Assembly: GCA_034440575.1 (NCBI GenBank)
Contig: JAOTOL010001642.1
Span: 3,646,501-3,710,500, forward strand
DNA: 64,000 nucleotides
Direction: 5' to 3'
From: Imbricaverruca yamaguchii
Taxonomy: Eukaryota > Arthropoda > Thecostraca > Neoverrucidae
Positions 35,601-44,322 of this stretch are shown here, in pieces. The notes beneath the pieces are model-generated. The model was not told the DNA's origin and made no database searches. It saw nothing but the letters and a program-made list of their open reading frames with translations. The translations under genes were made by a program, and so were the position numbers. Within the stretch, counting starts at the first letter, position 1. The number at the start of each line of letters is the position of its first letter.

Positions 35601-36394
35601 GTAAATAATTGTCCTTTCCATGGCCATTTTAAGTTATTGACTTAACTTGACCTCAGGTGACTTGCTTCGTCTTAGAAGTCGCTGGTTAATTTTGACGTCG
35701 GCAACAACATAAGCACGCACATCGGGCATCAATCGAGATGTGATCACGAGCAATACACTGTTTTCCCCCTCATGTCACTTACATTTCCTCTCCGCTTGCG
35801 AACGAACGTTCAGTAGCGTTACGGAATCGCGACCACCAAACCATGGCGGTTTCGGACTGACCAGGGGCACGGCAACACTCGTCAAGTTTGACATGGATGA
35901 GAAGTGTGATTTTTAGTGAGGAGGTGGTGTCCCCACAGCATGTGGAAATCTTCCTTTCCACCAATTCACGGGCCTGTTAGCTGTAATACTTGGGTTTGTT
36001 CGTCGGTCAAATGCACTTTGTGCCGACATCCTTGTTTTCGGGTTATCTTGTTCACCCTGTGGCTGACCCCTTGGGCCTAGCTAGCACTATGCTCCTGCCG
36101 CAGGAGCTGCTGATGTGCGTTCTTCCCCTGGTCGACATGCGTGCGCTGCGCGCAGCGGTGCTGCGTGTGCTGCCCGTCCGGCTGCGCGCTGCGCCGGCGG
36201 TGTCCGACGGCCGCTGCGTGTGGTGCGCGCAGCCGCCTGTGCTGCCGCACTCGCTACAGTGCTGCCATCTGGCCTGCTACTACTGCCTCCAGGCGGCACC
36301 AGGTGGCAGGCAGATCGCCTGTGCGCAGTGTGGCCGCGATTCTGACCGGACCCAGGTGCAGCCCGTGCCGGTGGTGAAGCGGCGCGACGGCTGA
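26577..36394 (+). CDS. PEX2: PEX2, peroxisomal biogenesis factor 2 (RING E3 subunit)
   Basis: Six coding exons join at 26577-26666, 26930-27007, 27518-27580, 28591-28764, 31592-31792 and 36104-36394. All junctions are phase 0 with GT-AG introns. The protein is 298 aa, against about 305 in human. PEX2 forms a peroxisomal membrane ubiquitin ligase with PEX10 and PEX12 that monoubiquitinates the import receptor PEX5 for recycling. Landmarks match PEX2 in order: GRVYQNDAETLDKEAL (about 25-40), EPEVLALLQLVIWR (64-77), TVGGSWLRRRLPDL (about 110-123), LLFLRGGLYPTLAERLL (about 153-169), NYTYLTREYLWRGF (about 188-201), then a C3HC4 RING with ligands C240, C243, C255, H257, C260, C263, C275 and C278. 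The hydrophobic stretches correspond to the membrane-embedded part. The start ATG follows a splice acceptor by three bases. Exons 4-6 are GC-rich, with many Arg and Ala codons. Intact, so likely functional. Confidence 0.93.
26930..27007 (+). CDS. PEX2: PEX2 coding exon 2
   Basis: Twenty-six codons between CTTCAG and GTAAGT, encoding NDAETLDKEALAAIQNQI and on to KYLM. This corresponds to the LDALELNKALEQ segment of vertebrate PEX2. Confidence 0.92.
27518..27580 (+). CDS. PEX2: PEX2 coding exon 3
   Basis: Twenty-one codons between TTTCAG and GTAAGT. It encodes PNLYLKIEPEVLALLQ and LVIWR, matching the FEPEVKA...FLWR motif of the family. Confidence 0.93.
28090..28575. repeat. GT-rich minisatellite in PEX2 intron 3
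   Basis: Imperfect units such as GACCAGTGTGCCGTCTGTGT and CGTCTGTATGTGT. The last unit (GACCAGTGTGCCGT) ends only nine bases before the first base of exon 4. Confidence 0.92.
28591..28764 (+). CDS. PEX2: PEX2 coding exon 4
   Basis: Fifty-eight codons between GCGCCGCAG and GTCAGG. It encodes RGQTFGQQLLGVSYV and TVGGSWLRRRLPDLL, matching ATVGQSVLNIKY and TIGGRWLEERCYDLF of vertebrate PEX2. Confidence 0.93.
28765..30848. other. PEX2 intron 4, 5' part
   Basis: AT-rich intronic DNA with no recognised element. Confidence 0.5.
30849..30999. mobile_element. 151-bp MITE-like insertion in PEX2 intron 4
   Basis: Ends are inverted: CATGGGCGTCGCCA at the left, TGGCGACGCCCATG at the right. GAGTGG occurs on both sides (three bases before the left end, one base inside the last G on the right) and may be a target duplication. 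No coding capacity. Confidence 0.55.
31592..31792 (+). CDS. PEX2: PEX2 coding exon 5
   Basis: Sixty-seven codons between CCGCCCAG and GTGAGT. It encodes LLFLRGGLYPTLAERLLRL and TNYTYLTREYLWRGFS, the two most conserved blocks before the RING. Confidence 0.94.
31828..32045. repeat. 38-bp minisatellite in PEX2 intron 5
   Basis: About 5.5 copies of GGGAGTTTGTGCTGCTGGGG followed by TGGCTGCACCGGTTATGT. The first unit starts about 36 bases after the exon 5 donor. Several overlapping open frames arise from it and are not genes. Confidence 0.95.
32046..32771. other. PEX2 intron 5, spacer
   Basis: No recognised element. Confidence 0.45.
32772..33545. repeat. 24-bp minisatellite in PEX2 intron 5, about 30 copies
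   Basis: The unit is GGGGCTGTATGTTGGCGCTT plus GGTC or GGTG. Because 24 is a multiple of three and the unit lacks stops, it gives open frames of 200-300 codons in several frames of both strands. Copies vary at C/A and C/G positions. Confidence 0.97.
33546..34069. other. PEX2 intron 5, AT-rich spacer
   Basis: No recognised element. Confidence 0.4.
34079..34125 (+). mobile_element. Mini-insertion, 47 bp, with 9-bp TSD
   Basis: Carries CATGATCACACTGGTTGAAG then CGCCCTTAAATTCAAAC, a diverged member of the hairpin-plus-tail family. TGATGGTTT occurs directly on both sides (34070-34078 and 34126-34134). Lies in PEX2 intron 5. Confidence 0.65.
34300..34354 (+). mobile_element. Mini-insertion, probable
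   Basis: Core TATGGTCGATGCGCC followed by AAACCCAAATAACTAACT is very close to the family consensus. The 5' limit and TSD are unclear; CCATC occurs on both sides. Confidence 0.6.
34355..36103. other. PEX2 intron 5, 3' part
   Basis: No recognised element apart from a short (TA)n at 34640-34653. The acceptor is CTCCTGCCGCAG ending at 36103. Confidence 0.45.
36104..36394 (+). CDS. PEX2: PEX2 coding exon 6 (RING finger)
   Basis: Ninety-six codons plus TGA at 36392-36394. It encodes ELLMCVLPLVDMRALRA and the RING with CVWC, LPHSLQCCHLACYYC and CAQC. The LPHS..C.H..CYYC spacing is the PEX2 signature. The acceptor at 36103 joins GFS to ELL in phase. An ATG at 36089, upstream of the acceptor, is not used. 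Confidence 0.95.
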   Translation, partial: ELLMCVLPLVDMRALRAAVLRVLPVRLRAAPAVSDGRCVWCAQPPVLPHSLQCCHLACYYCLQAAPGGRQIACAQCGRDSDRTQVQPVPVVKRRDG

Positions 36395-38294
36395 TAATGT
36401 GTTATGGCGGGAGTGATCTCGCTTTCATAGCGCTGGGAGACTCATCAAATAATTGTGGCGGTGATATTGCGTAATGTCGGTCAATCGCTGATGACAGTGA
36501 ATCTGTTGCTATTATCAATTATGAGTGCGGACGTTTTTACCTCCATGTATCGTTTTCCCGAGAATTTATCGGATGTGGTGCGACAGTGGTGGTTTGCGCC
36601 TGCTGAGCTCAGGCACGCAGTGATATGTGGTGGCTCGTGACAGGACTGGGATTCCTACCTTCGGTGATAATTTGTACCGCATTGTGGCAGTTCTGATGTC
36701 CAGACATTGAAAGGTGATTACGATGTGACAAGCACTCTGCCGTGTTCAGGAAAAACCGAAGGTGAAGTTTAGACACGTGTTCGGTTTTTTATATCATGCG
36801 AAAGCTTCGTGAAAGCTTGTCAGGCGAATATAATTGAATCTATGCACATTCTATATTATTCGGTATCAACATTTTAATGATGTAAGTACCGTAGACCGTG
36901 ACAGTGAGGTACGATTCGCAAGAAAGAAAACCGTCTACGTTGAATTGTTGCGCGGGGTATTTTTATTAAGCGTGTTCCATTGCTATTATGCATGTTCCAC
37001 ATCTCGAAGAAAGCTGTGTCTTCGGTAAGGCCAGTATGACAACTATGGGAGTTGAAGAAGGAAGGAAAGGGACGGACCATGCTGCTCCCCTGTGGCAGGA
37101 AAGGATCGGGCACCATACCGCGAAAGAAAACCTGCAGACCAATCGCAGCTGTATTCTGGCGGACCACCAAGGCGTCCGTCTCATTGCGGCCAATTGAAGG
37201 TTCTGCTTGGACGGGTCGCTGCTCGTCTGCACGCTACGTAATGGTTGCCTAGCTATTAGTGCCTTGGAGTGATCCGACCATGATTATTATCTAACGCCCA
37301 TGCACCTTGTATAAAGTATCAGCCTTCGACACCGAATTGAAACGGATGGCACTAGGATGGACCAGAATTACTTTTTTCGTGGCATTCGCTCAGTGTATAT
37401 TTGAGCTCTTTGCTAATTTCTACCGTCTTACCAATTCGGGGTGACGAAATCATACACGAGAACAGGTGGAAGAAGCGACGAATGTTAGGAACTGATGTTG
37501 AGACAATGCGTCTTTCGGAAGGGTGGTACTGTGTGGCAGTCTCTGACTATGTCGGCCTCGGTGCGTGCCGGTCACCAGACCGGGTCCTCCTGCCGGCTTC
37601 AACGGCCCTACAACCACTAGCAAAGATCTAGAAAATCGGCGTCTTGCCTACTCTTCCGAGTAGTATGCACCACAAATTTCAGTTTTGAGACGTAGCAAAT
37701 CATTTATCCTACTTCCGGTACAGGTAAGATGTAGGTAGCTCGTCGTTGTTCGTTAATTAGGTGCGACTATTGACGGATCAAATAAGATTATTTTTTAGTC
37801 AGTTTGGGAAGGGCAGAGGGCAGCATAGAAAAACACAGAATTTCCAAATTGGCGATCACCAACATTAGAATTGCGCAGTAATGGCAACACATGAGACCGG
37901 GGACCTCCACAGCCGCAGGGACTCCACAGGGTCGGTCACTCCTAGCACCTGTCTCCTCTTTCGCAAGGCTTTCGAGCCCCGATGTGGAATGGCATTGTGG
38001 AGCCTGTGCGTTGTGGAATCGACGTAACTAAACAGACTGCCAAGGCCGGCGAGGCGCTAATGTTACCGCGGGTTTGCTACCGAGGAAGCCCAGAGAGCGG
38101 AAAACGATCCGAAGAGGTGTGCTCTGCAATAACAGCTGACGAACCCTGATGTGGCTTATAGGTGACAGGAGTGCTTTTCGTCGCTCTCTTGGCGTCGAAT
38201 GTGGTGGTGATAGGACGGCACTGAGGAGCATCAATCCACACCCATCGTACTTTTGTGGTGCGCCACATGCTGTCATCCAGCGTAACGTGGCTCA
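36395..38294. other. PEX2 3' flank and intergenic DNA
   Basis: The 3' UTR should begin here. I found no clear AATAAA within the first several hundred bases. No other gene recognised. Confidence 0.4.
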
Positions 38295-38304
38295 TTACCG
38301 CTGA

Positions 38305-38348
38305 CACTGCAGTCGATGCGCCCATAAACCCCAATAATCAACCAACCG
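38305..38348 (+). mobile_element. Mini-insertion, 44 bp, with 10-bp TSD
   Basis: Contains AGTCGATGCGCCCATAAACC and CCAATAATCAACCAACC. TTACCGCTGA is present on both sides (38295-38304 and 38349-38358). Confidence 0.8.
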
Positions 38349-38358
38349 TTACCGCTGA

Positions 38359-39309
38359 GCCCACGGTCCGGGTCGCCTGCAACTCATACCGGAGCCCAAC
38401 GCGTCCGTTGTGTTTCCAGTGTTTCCAGGACCCACACGGGAAATGTGTACGTTCAGACGCGGTACGCTGACGCACGATGGAAAGCGGCAGCATACTCCGG
38501 TACGAAGCTCGCTGTCGATGAGTGGTCTGGCTGCGCCACGTACGTGCTGCGTTAGAAGGATGACTATTTGAACGGAAACAGAGAAGGCGAGAAGCGTCCG
38601 CCAAGGACATGGAGTAATGAAATCAAAAGGAGACGGAATTGTTCTTACAGCCGAAATGATGATTTTCCACCAGTTCAGCTCCCCCACAAGAAGCGAGTCC
38701 TCGCGTCACACCTGATGCAAAGCGAAAGCTCCCCGGTCACAAAGCCGTTTCTTGAGTTCAGGAGCAGGACCAGGAACTGGCGCCGTCATCCGGCTTGAAT
38801 GTATATCCACCCAAAATTACATGGAGGTCGCATCTGTTTTAATGGAATTTCTGGAGGCAGATCAAGACTGGTCACTACCGGCCTGTAAGGTGCACGGCGA
38901 AAAATGCAAAGTTGATCATCACTACCACTAACATGCAAATGGTAAATCGTCCAGTAGATTTCCTGCCGAAACCTTGAAGACCAGCAGAATGGACCGTCCA
39001 AGGACAGATGCATGAATCATACTGCCAACAAGCATTCTAGCTGATTTCCAAAACGAGGAAGCAATGCACCCTCCATCTTTTGTGTGTTCAGCAGTTGCGT
39101 TCGACGAAGGTCGCAATAATGTCCCTTACATCCAGAAAATGCTTGAATATGGGCGAGATGAAACGATAGGCCATTCTTTGATATGGCCTTTCTCCCAACC
39201 ACGTGAACGTGTCGCCAATACCGCGTAGCTTGGACGTCTGGCGTCCTCCCGTTTACGGGAGAATAGGAGCCCCCCCCAGGGTGGTGGGACGCCCGGGGGA
39301 TCGAACGCG
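38359..39309. other. No gene recognised
   Basis: Short frames only. Sequence near 39250-39300 has a GGGGGATCGAACGCG word that could be an inverted B box, but it is not strong enough to call. Confidence 0.35.
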
Positions 39310-40300
39310 AACATGGCTTCTACAACTAATAAATCCTCCTGGTTCCTCACGTAGGGACCAGGCTAACCGCTCCCATTCGGGCGTCCTGAAGTTATGCTGA
39401 CCCAGATAATAACGGGAAAAGCACTTCCTTTGTACCCAGTGTGCTAGTTTTCCGCGGTCGAACAAAAGATCTCCGTCGCTCTCTCCTTTCCAGAGGCGGG
39501 ATGGATGCGATAGGATCGGTAAAATTGTATGCTGTGAGCGCGGTTGAGGTGGAGCTTGCGAACAGGAGAGTCGAAAAAGGTGCTACAGAAGTCAGAGTTG
39601 TGTGCGAGGAACGTAAGTGCAATGAAACACGATGAGACAGCTCAAATTAGCCTGAAGATGCATAAAACAAGTACATGGCGTGGAGTAGTCAACTGTTATG
39701 AGGGACGTGCCAGAAGACCCGGTCGTCGACGGATTGCCTAAGTTTTGTCTAAGACTCTGGCTGAAGCAAAATGTGAGCAGAGACGCACAGCCAATTGCAA
39801 CGAACAATGCCATTTTCACTTAGCAGAGCAGACAGAGCAGTCTGAGTTACGAGTGGGTTACCTGCGGGTGAAAGTGCATGTTTTCCCTTCCATTCCCAAC
39901 CGGTGTTTTGAATGACAAAGTTATGGGCATGCTTATCAGTGTTGTAGGATTCGTCCAGCTTGTGGCAATTGTGCTTCCGCTGGTCATGCTCCCGAACAGT
40001 GCACCTCCGAGGCGACCTGCTGTGTTAACTGTGGGCGAGCACAGGATCATCGCGCATCCCTCGACCGCACTTGAGTCTTACGGCAAGGAAAAATAAACTA
40101 TGGTAATGAAACACACTCCAAGCGCCCCTAAACCCCAATAACCAACTAACCAAAGACATCCCAACAGTACCCTTCCGAGAGACTCGGAGTGTGTAGGACA
40201 AATCTTAACCTAAAGTATCTTACGCCTCGAAAGATAGAAACACCACTCCAGTTCTACACCGGGTTCAGAACATAAAACTGATCAGTTGACCGCAGACCTA
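39310..40300 (+). pseudogene. Second, decayed Gag (ORF1) copy of the non-LTR family
   Basis: Co-linear at protein level with the ORF1 at 2780-4433. GGTTCCTCACGTAGGGACCA matches its start. VLVFRGRTKDL and VEVELANRRVEKG follow near 39440-39580, then SELRVGYLRVKVHVF near 39845. Zinc-knuckle residues RIRPACGNCASAGHAPEQC lie near 39945-40005, and SYASKDRNTTPVLH near 40215-40260. It has many stops and frameshifts, and no ORF2 follows. The copy ends around a CT tract at 40318, immediately before the DIRS element. A 31-bp mini-insertion interrupts it at 40121. Confidence 0.8.
40121..40151 (+). mobile_element. Mini-insertion, 31 bp, inside the Gag pseudogene
   Basis: AGCGCCCCTAAACCCCAATA then ACCAACTAACC. 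Flanked by AAACACACTCCA (40109-40120) and the diverged AAAGACATCCCA (40152-40163). Removing the insert and one flank restores continuity with the paralogous Gag (KHT.. followed by ..FRE), so the empty site can be inferred. Confidence 0.8.
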
Positions 40301-40317
40301 CGTGCGCTTCTCCACAC

Positions 40318-40375
40318 TTTCTCTCTCTCTCTCTCTATCCTATCCCTATTTCTATCTCTCTCTCTCTCCCTTTTT
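40318..40375. repeat. (CT)n microsatellite
   Basis: CT repeats interrupted by ATCCTATCCCTATTT. Confidence 0.95.
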
Positions 40376-40540
40376 TTCGGGAACATCAGGACATGACCCG
40401 TACCCACCGGTGACCCACTGGCCTCTTTGATGACTGCGTCTTCTTGCAGGCCGGCTTAGCCCTGCCAGCCCCACGCAGTCCGGTGTAGACCGGCGTCTCC
40501 GAGCGGAGCTCGACGCCCACCTCGCCGACGCCAGCCGTGG

Positions 40541-41560
40541 GTGGCCGTCGTCATCACCCCCGGCGCCGCCACCTCCGCCGCCTCCCCCGTCGGCGCCGCT
40601 AACGCGACGGCTCCGCCGCTGCCGCCACAGCCGCACCCACCGGCCCCTGGCGGCGCCCCTGGAATCACGTCGGTACGGCCTCGATGTCAGGTGGCGCTGG
40701 TGGATGGAGAGCAGGTGGTGTCCATCCACTCACCGGTGGGTGGCAGACCGGCGGCGCCCCACCACCACCCATCGACGGATGGCCGGCCAACGGCCCCGCC
40801 CTGGCCGCCTGGGCTCCGGCTGCCTACGGCCGCGGTAGGCTGACAACTGCCGGGCGGGCAGGTACCAGGCGGCTGGCTAGGCGGCATGTCTCCCTCGACG
40901 GGGCCGGGCGCCGCCGTGGACCCCCGGGCTCGCGTTGCCCTGGGCCGGCTCCACCCACCGCCAGCGCCTGCTCCGGTCTCGCCGGCGCCGCAGCTCATCG
41001 TCCGAGGATGGATTCCGCGACGCTGCGGCGCGTCGGCGCCGTCGCCGTGCGAAGTCGTCGCCGCCGGAGTCGGACAACCAGCGCGAGGCCGTCGACCGTC
41101 GCGCCGAGTGCAGGCGCGCGTGGACGTGGTCCCAGCGCGGCAGCCCCGCCAACCGACCTCCGTATCATGGCAATCATCGCGCGGGCGGCGGCACGCGTCC
41201 GAAACGGCCGCCGGTATGTCGCCATCGAGGACGCCGTCGACGCCCACGAGCGTCCCCACGCACCACGATGGACTTCATCGGGCAGGTCGTTGGCATCCTC
41301 GCACACCAAGTTTACCACTGCCCCCAGCGGGGCTATAGGCGTTGATATACGTGGCTTGGCTGATTCACCGAGCAGGAAACGGCTCGCTGGTTGAACCCCA
41401 GGCGGCAGACGCCAAGGCCCGCGAGGCCATGGCCGCACGGCCACACGACCCCTGACCGCCCACGACCTGAATCAGTTCTTCACCACGGCTCCGCCAGTGA
41501 CGGGACACCGTTTCGTATCGGAAGCCGCACCGCTGACCAGCTCTGCCACCTGTTCCAGCA
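40541..41560 (+). pseudogene. DIRS-like Gag remnant
   Basis: Overlapping open frames rich in Arg, Pro and Ala with no single intact ORF. Near 41540, residues QLCHLFQQGRCP and then RYGRSHTP resemble the C-terminal Cys/His motif seen in DIRS Gags. The frame changes before the RT begins. Confidence 0.5.
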
Positions 41561-41566
41561 GGGACG

Positions 41567-43331
41567 GTGCCCCACGCCCTGGCGCTACGGCCGCAGCCAC
41601 ACCCCGGCTTCGGCGGGGCCTACGGCGCGGCCAGTCTCGTTGCCACTCCCACGGCCGGAGTCATTTCCGGCGGGCCCCGAGGGGGCGGCGCCGTGGCAGC
41701 CGCCAGTGACCTACCCACTCCCCTCAACTGGCGGGCCCTCGGCTCGCTCCTCGTCAAGTACCAGCTGACTGACGGACTCGCACAGAGCGTCATCGCCGCG
41801 CTGCGCTGGGGCGCGGACATTGGGTACCGCGAGCCGGTCAGCTCGCGGCCCCTGCCTAACAACCGGTCCGCGCTGACGGCCGGGAAAGCGGTGTCGGCAG
41901 CCATCGCTCAGGAAGCACGGGCCGGGGTCACTCACGGCTCGTTCGCGGCGCCGCCGATGGCACCCTTCATCGTTAACCCCCTCAGCGACCTGACGAAGCC
42001 TGATGGCTCCTCGCGGCTCATCCTGGACCTGTTCCAGCCGGCCGGCGCGTCCGTCAACGACGGCAGCAATCCCGACAGCTTCCGGCTCCACTATACCAGC
42101 GTGGACCGTTTCGTGTCGGTGATCGCATGGCAAGCCGGGCCTGGCGCGCTCCAGTTAAAGGATGATATCGCCTCTGCCTTCAAAATTATCCTCCTGCACC
42201 CTTCACAGCACAACCTCCTCGGCTTTTCCTGGGCCGGCAACTTCTATTGCCAAGTGGCTGTCGCCTTTCGGGCGCGGTCGTCGCCAAAAGTTTTCGACGA
42301 CTTCGCAACCCTGCTGGAGCGCTTCGTTTGCCGTACCGCCGACCACGACGGCGTATGTCACTATCTAGACGACTTGTTCGGAGTGGCGCCCTCTGACGGT
42401 TGGGCAGCCCACCGCACCTATCACAACTTCCGTGCGCTCTGCACCGAGCTCGGCTGGAGGTCCTCGGCATCGAACTGGACACCGTCGCAGTGACCTTGAC
42501 CCTTCCGCCGCGTAAGGTGGACGGCCTGGTCGCACAGCTGTCCGCGCTATCACGGTCGAGGGAGGCCACCAAACATGACCTGTTGTCGATGGTCGGCAAG
42601 CTCGTCCACGCGGCAAGCTGCGTAAGTGCGTCCCGCCCAGCCGCGCGTTCACCCGCCGGCTGTTGGACTTTGCGCACTCCGTCGACGACCGGCAACACCG
42701 CGTGCGCCTCACCCAGGCACTGCACGCCGACCTGCGCTGGTGGCAGGAGTTTCTCCCTCGCTGGAACGGGACATCCCCTGTGCTCCTGCCGGCCGCTGGA
42801 ACCCACCCCGAAGTGCACGTGTTCACAGACAGCTCCCGCTCGGGCTTGGGCGCCTACTGCGGTGCGGAGTGGTGGGCGACACGCTGGCCGTCAGGTGTGG
42901 CCGACGGTGACGCACCGTCAATGTTGTTCCTGAAAATACGCCCCGTGTATTTTGCCGCGATGATTTGGGGACACCGCTGGTCTGAACAACACGCACTGCT
43001 GCATTGTGAGAACATTGCCGTTATCGGCGTGTGGCGGCGGGCCTGGACCCACGAGCCGCGCACAATGGTGCTGCTGCGGCAGCTGTTGTTCCTGGCCGCG
43101 TCACAGGCGTCCCACCTCGAGCTTCGGTATAACGACGTGACCGACGCGCTGTCTCTGGGCGACTGGGCCCACTATCGCCGCTTGCACCCGGCGGCTGTGG
43201 TGGCCCATGCCCACTGCCCGCCGCTTGTACCCGGCGGCTGTGGTGGCCCATGCCCACTGCCCGCCGCTTGGGCGGACGTCACCCCTGATCCCGCCGTCCA
43301 CAGGTATCTCCTCACCGGCATCACGCTGTGA
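41567..43331 (+). pseudogene. DIRS-like reverse transcriptase-RNase H, frameshifted
   Basis: The RT runs open from about 41567 to about 42455. It has FIVNPLSDLTKPDGSSRLIL (about 41970), LQLKDDIASAFKIILLHP (about 42150) and the catalytic HYLDDLFG (YLDD at 42362-42373). A frameshift near 42455 leads to EVLGIELDTVAVTLTLPP in a second frame, and another near 42620 to PSRAFTRRLLDFAHSVDD in a third. The RNase H part has VFTDSSRSGLGAYCG (about 42820) and HCENIAVIGVW (about 43005), where E replaces the D of the usual DN-A motif. LELRYNDVTDALSLGDW marks the end. The stop is TGA at 43329-43331. Confidence 0.85.
43184..43269. repeat. Tandem duplication of about 43 bp in the RNase H end
   Basis: ACCCGGCGGCTGTGGTGGCC followed by CATGCCCACTGCCCGCCGCTT occurs twice head to tail. 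It lies within the DIRS pseudogene and separates RNase H from the recombinase remnant. Confidence 0.9.
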
Positions 43332-43490
43332 CCTACGAGGCTTGCTACCAGAATATACGTTCCACTTGGCGTTTCTTGGCGGAGGAGTTAACGTCTAACT
43401 GCACAGACGGCTTGGACACCGCAATCCGCGATAAGGGATATCCGCGCTGCGACAAGGGATCGGTCAAAATAATATGCAAAATTGTAGTAT
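43329..43490 (+). pseudogene. Tyrosine recombinase N-terminal remnant
   Basis: After a frameshift at the RNase H stop, residues TYEACYQNIRSTWRFLAEEL then TSNCTDGL read open. The T-Y-x-x-x-x-x-x-x-x-WRxF pattern is typical of the core-binding domain of DIRS recombinases. No R-H-R-Y catalytic region follows. Confidence 0.55.
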
Positions 43491-43829
43491 GTAGTTGAAT
43501 GTAGTAGTACAACGTGGCCGAGGCGGTCCTGTAGCAAGAACGAAGTGAGGTTTTAAGTCAGAACTTGTATAGTGCGTCGACGTGGAATGTTGTAATCGAT
43601 GTTGTGGCTCAATTAAATGGAATGGTATCACACACAACACGAGGAGGCAACAGGACACGTTGCTCATGGCTAACAATGTCATCTTAAGTAAAATGTGCTG
43701 CCAACTACGAGAGATGTGATGAGTTGCGTGCGAAAACTTCACCAGGATCTGTGCACCGGTCACGGCGACCGCAAATATCTAATCTGAACGGCAATTACTA
43801 CTGCAGCAGCCTTGGTTTCTTAGATTTGT

Positions 43830-44034
43830 GCTAACGAAGGCCTTCCCAATGCGACCCAGAGAAGAGTGGGGCTAACGAAGGCGTTCCCATTGTGACCCAG
43901 AGCAGAGCGGGGCTAACGAAGGTGTTCCCATTGCGACCCAGATAAGAGTGGGGCTAACGAAGGCGTTCCCATTGTGACCCAGATAAGAGTGGGGCTAACG
44001 AAGGCGTTCCCATTGTGACCCAGAGAACAGTGGA
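43830..44034. repeat. 41-bp minisatellite, five copies
   Basis: Unit GCTAACGAAGGCGTTCCCAT followed by TGTGACCCAGATAAGAGTGGG. Confidence 0.95.
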
Positions 44035-44255
44035 GCAGCTGGTGAGTGACTGCCACACACGATGGCTGAAGGTAGAAACACAGCCAAAATCCAGGTGCGA
44101 AGGTACTTCAGCGTTGCAATTGAGGTTCATCGACTGATGAACATAGCCGGTTGAAAATGCTTGGGCAACTCGTACAATTGTCCCAAAGATAAGAAAGTAC
44201 CGGCCATTGAAGTCCCGTTTCAAGCCGACCAGCGAGACTCAAGGCGCATCGGTGG

Positions 44256-44290
44256 GTCGATGCGCCCCTAAACGCCAATAACCAACCGAT
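44256..44290 (+). mobile_element. Mini-insertion, 35 bp, with 12-bp TSD
   Basis: GTCGATGCGCCCCTAAACGC then CAATAACCAACCGAT, flanked by perfect GCGCATCGGTGG repeats at 44244-44255 and 44291-44302. Confidence 0.85.
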
Positions 44291-44322
44291 GCGCATCGGT
44301 GGAGCAGATTTGCTGGTAAGGT

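Larger units (their letters stand above)
40440..43490 (+). mobile_element. DIRS-like tyrosine-recombinase retrotransposon, decayed
   Basis: GC-rich block, sharply different from its AT-richer surroundings. Order: Pro/Arg-rich Gag-like frames (40541-41560) ending with a zinc-finger-like LCHLFQQGRCP; a DIRS-type RT with YLDD; RNase H; and the start of a tyrosine recombinase (ACYQNIRSTWRFLAEEL near 43340-43390). The recombinase catalytic region is missing. Frameshifts near 42455, 42620 and 43328 show the copy is dead. I did not find convincing terminal repeats, so the ends are approximate. Confidence 0.8.

Noticed and set aside
36089..36103. ATG at 36089 as start of a short RING protein
   Set aside because: It lies in the splice acceptor region. 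The reading frame joins exon 5 perfectly to give full-length PEX2.
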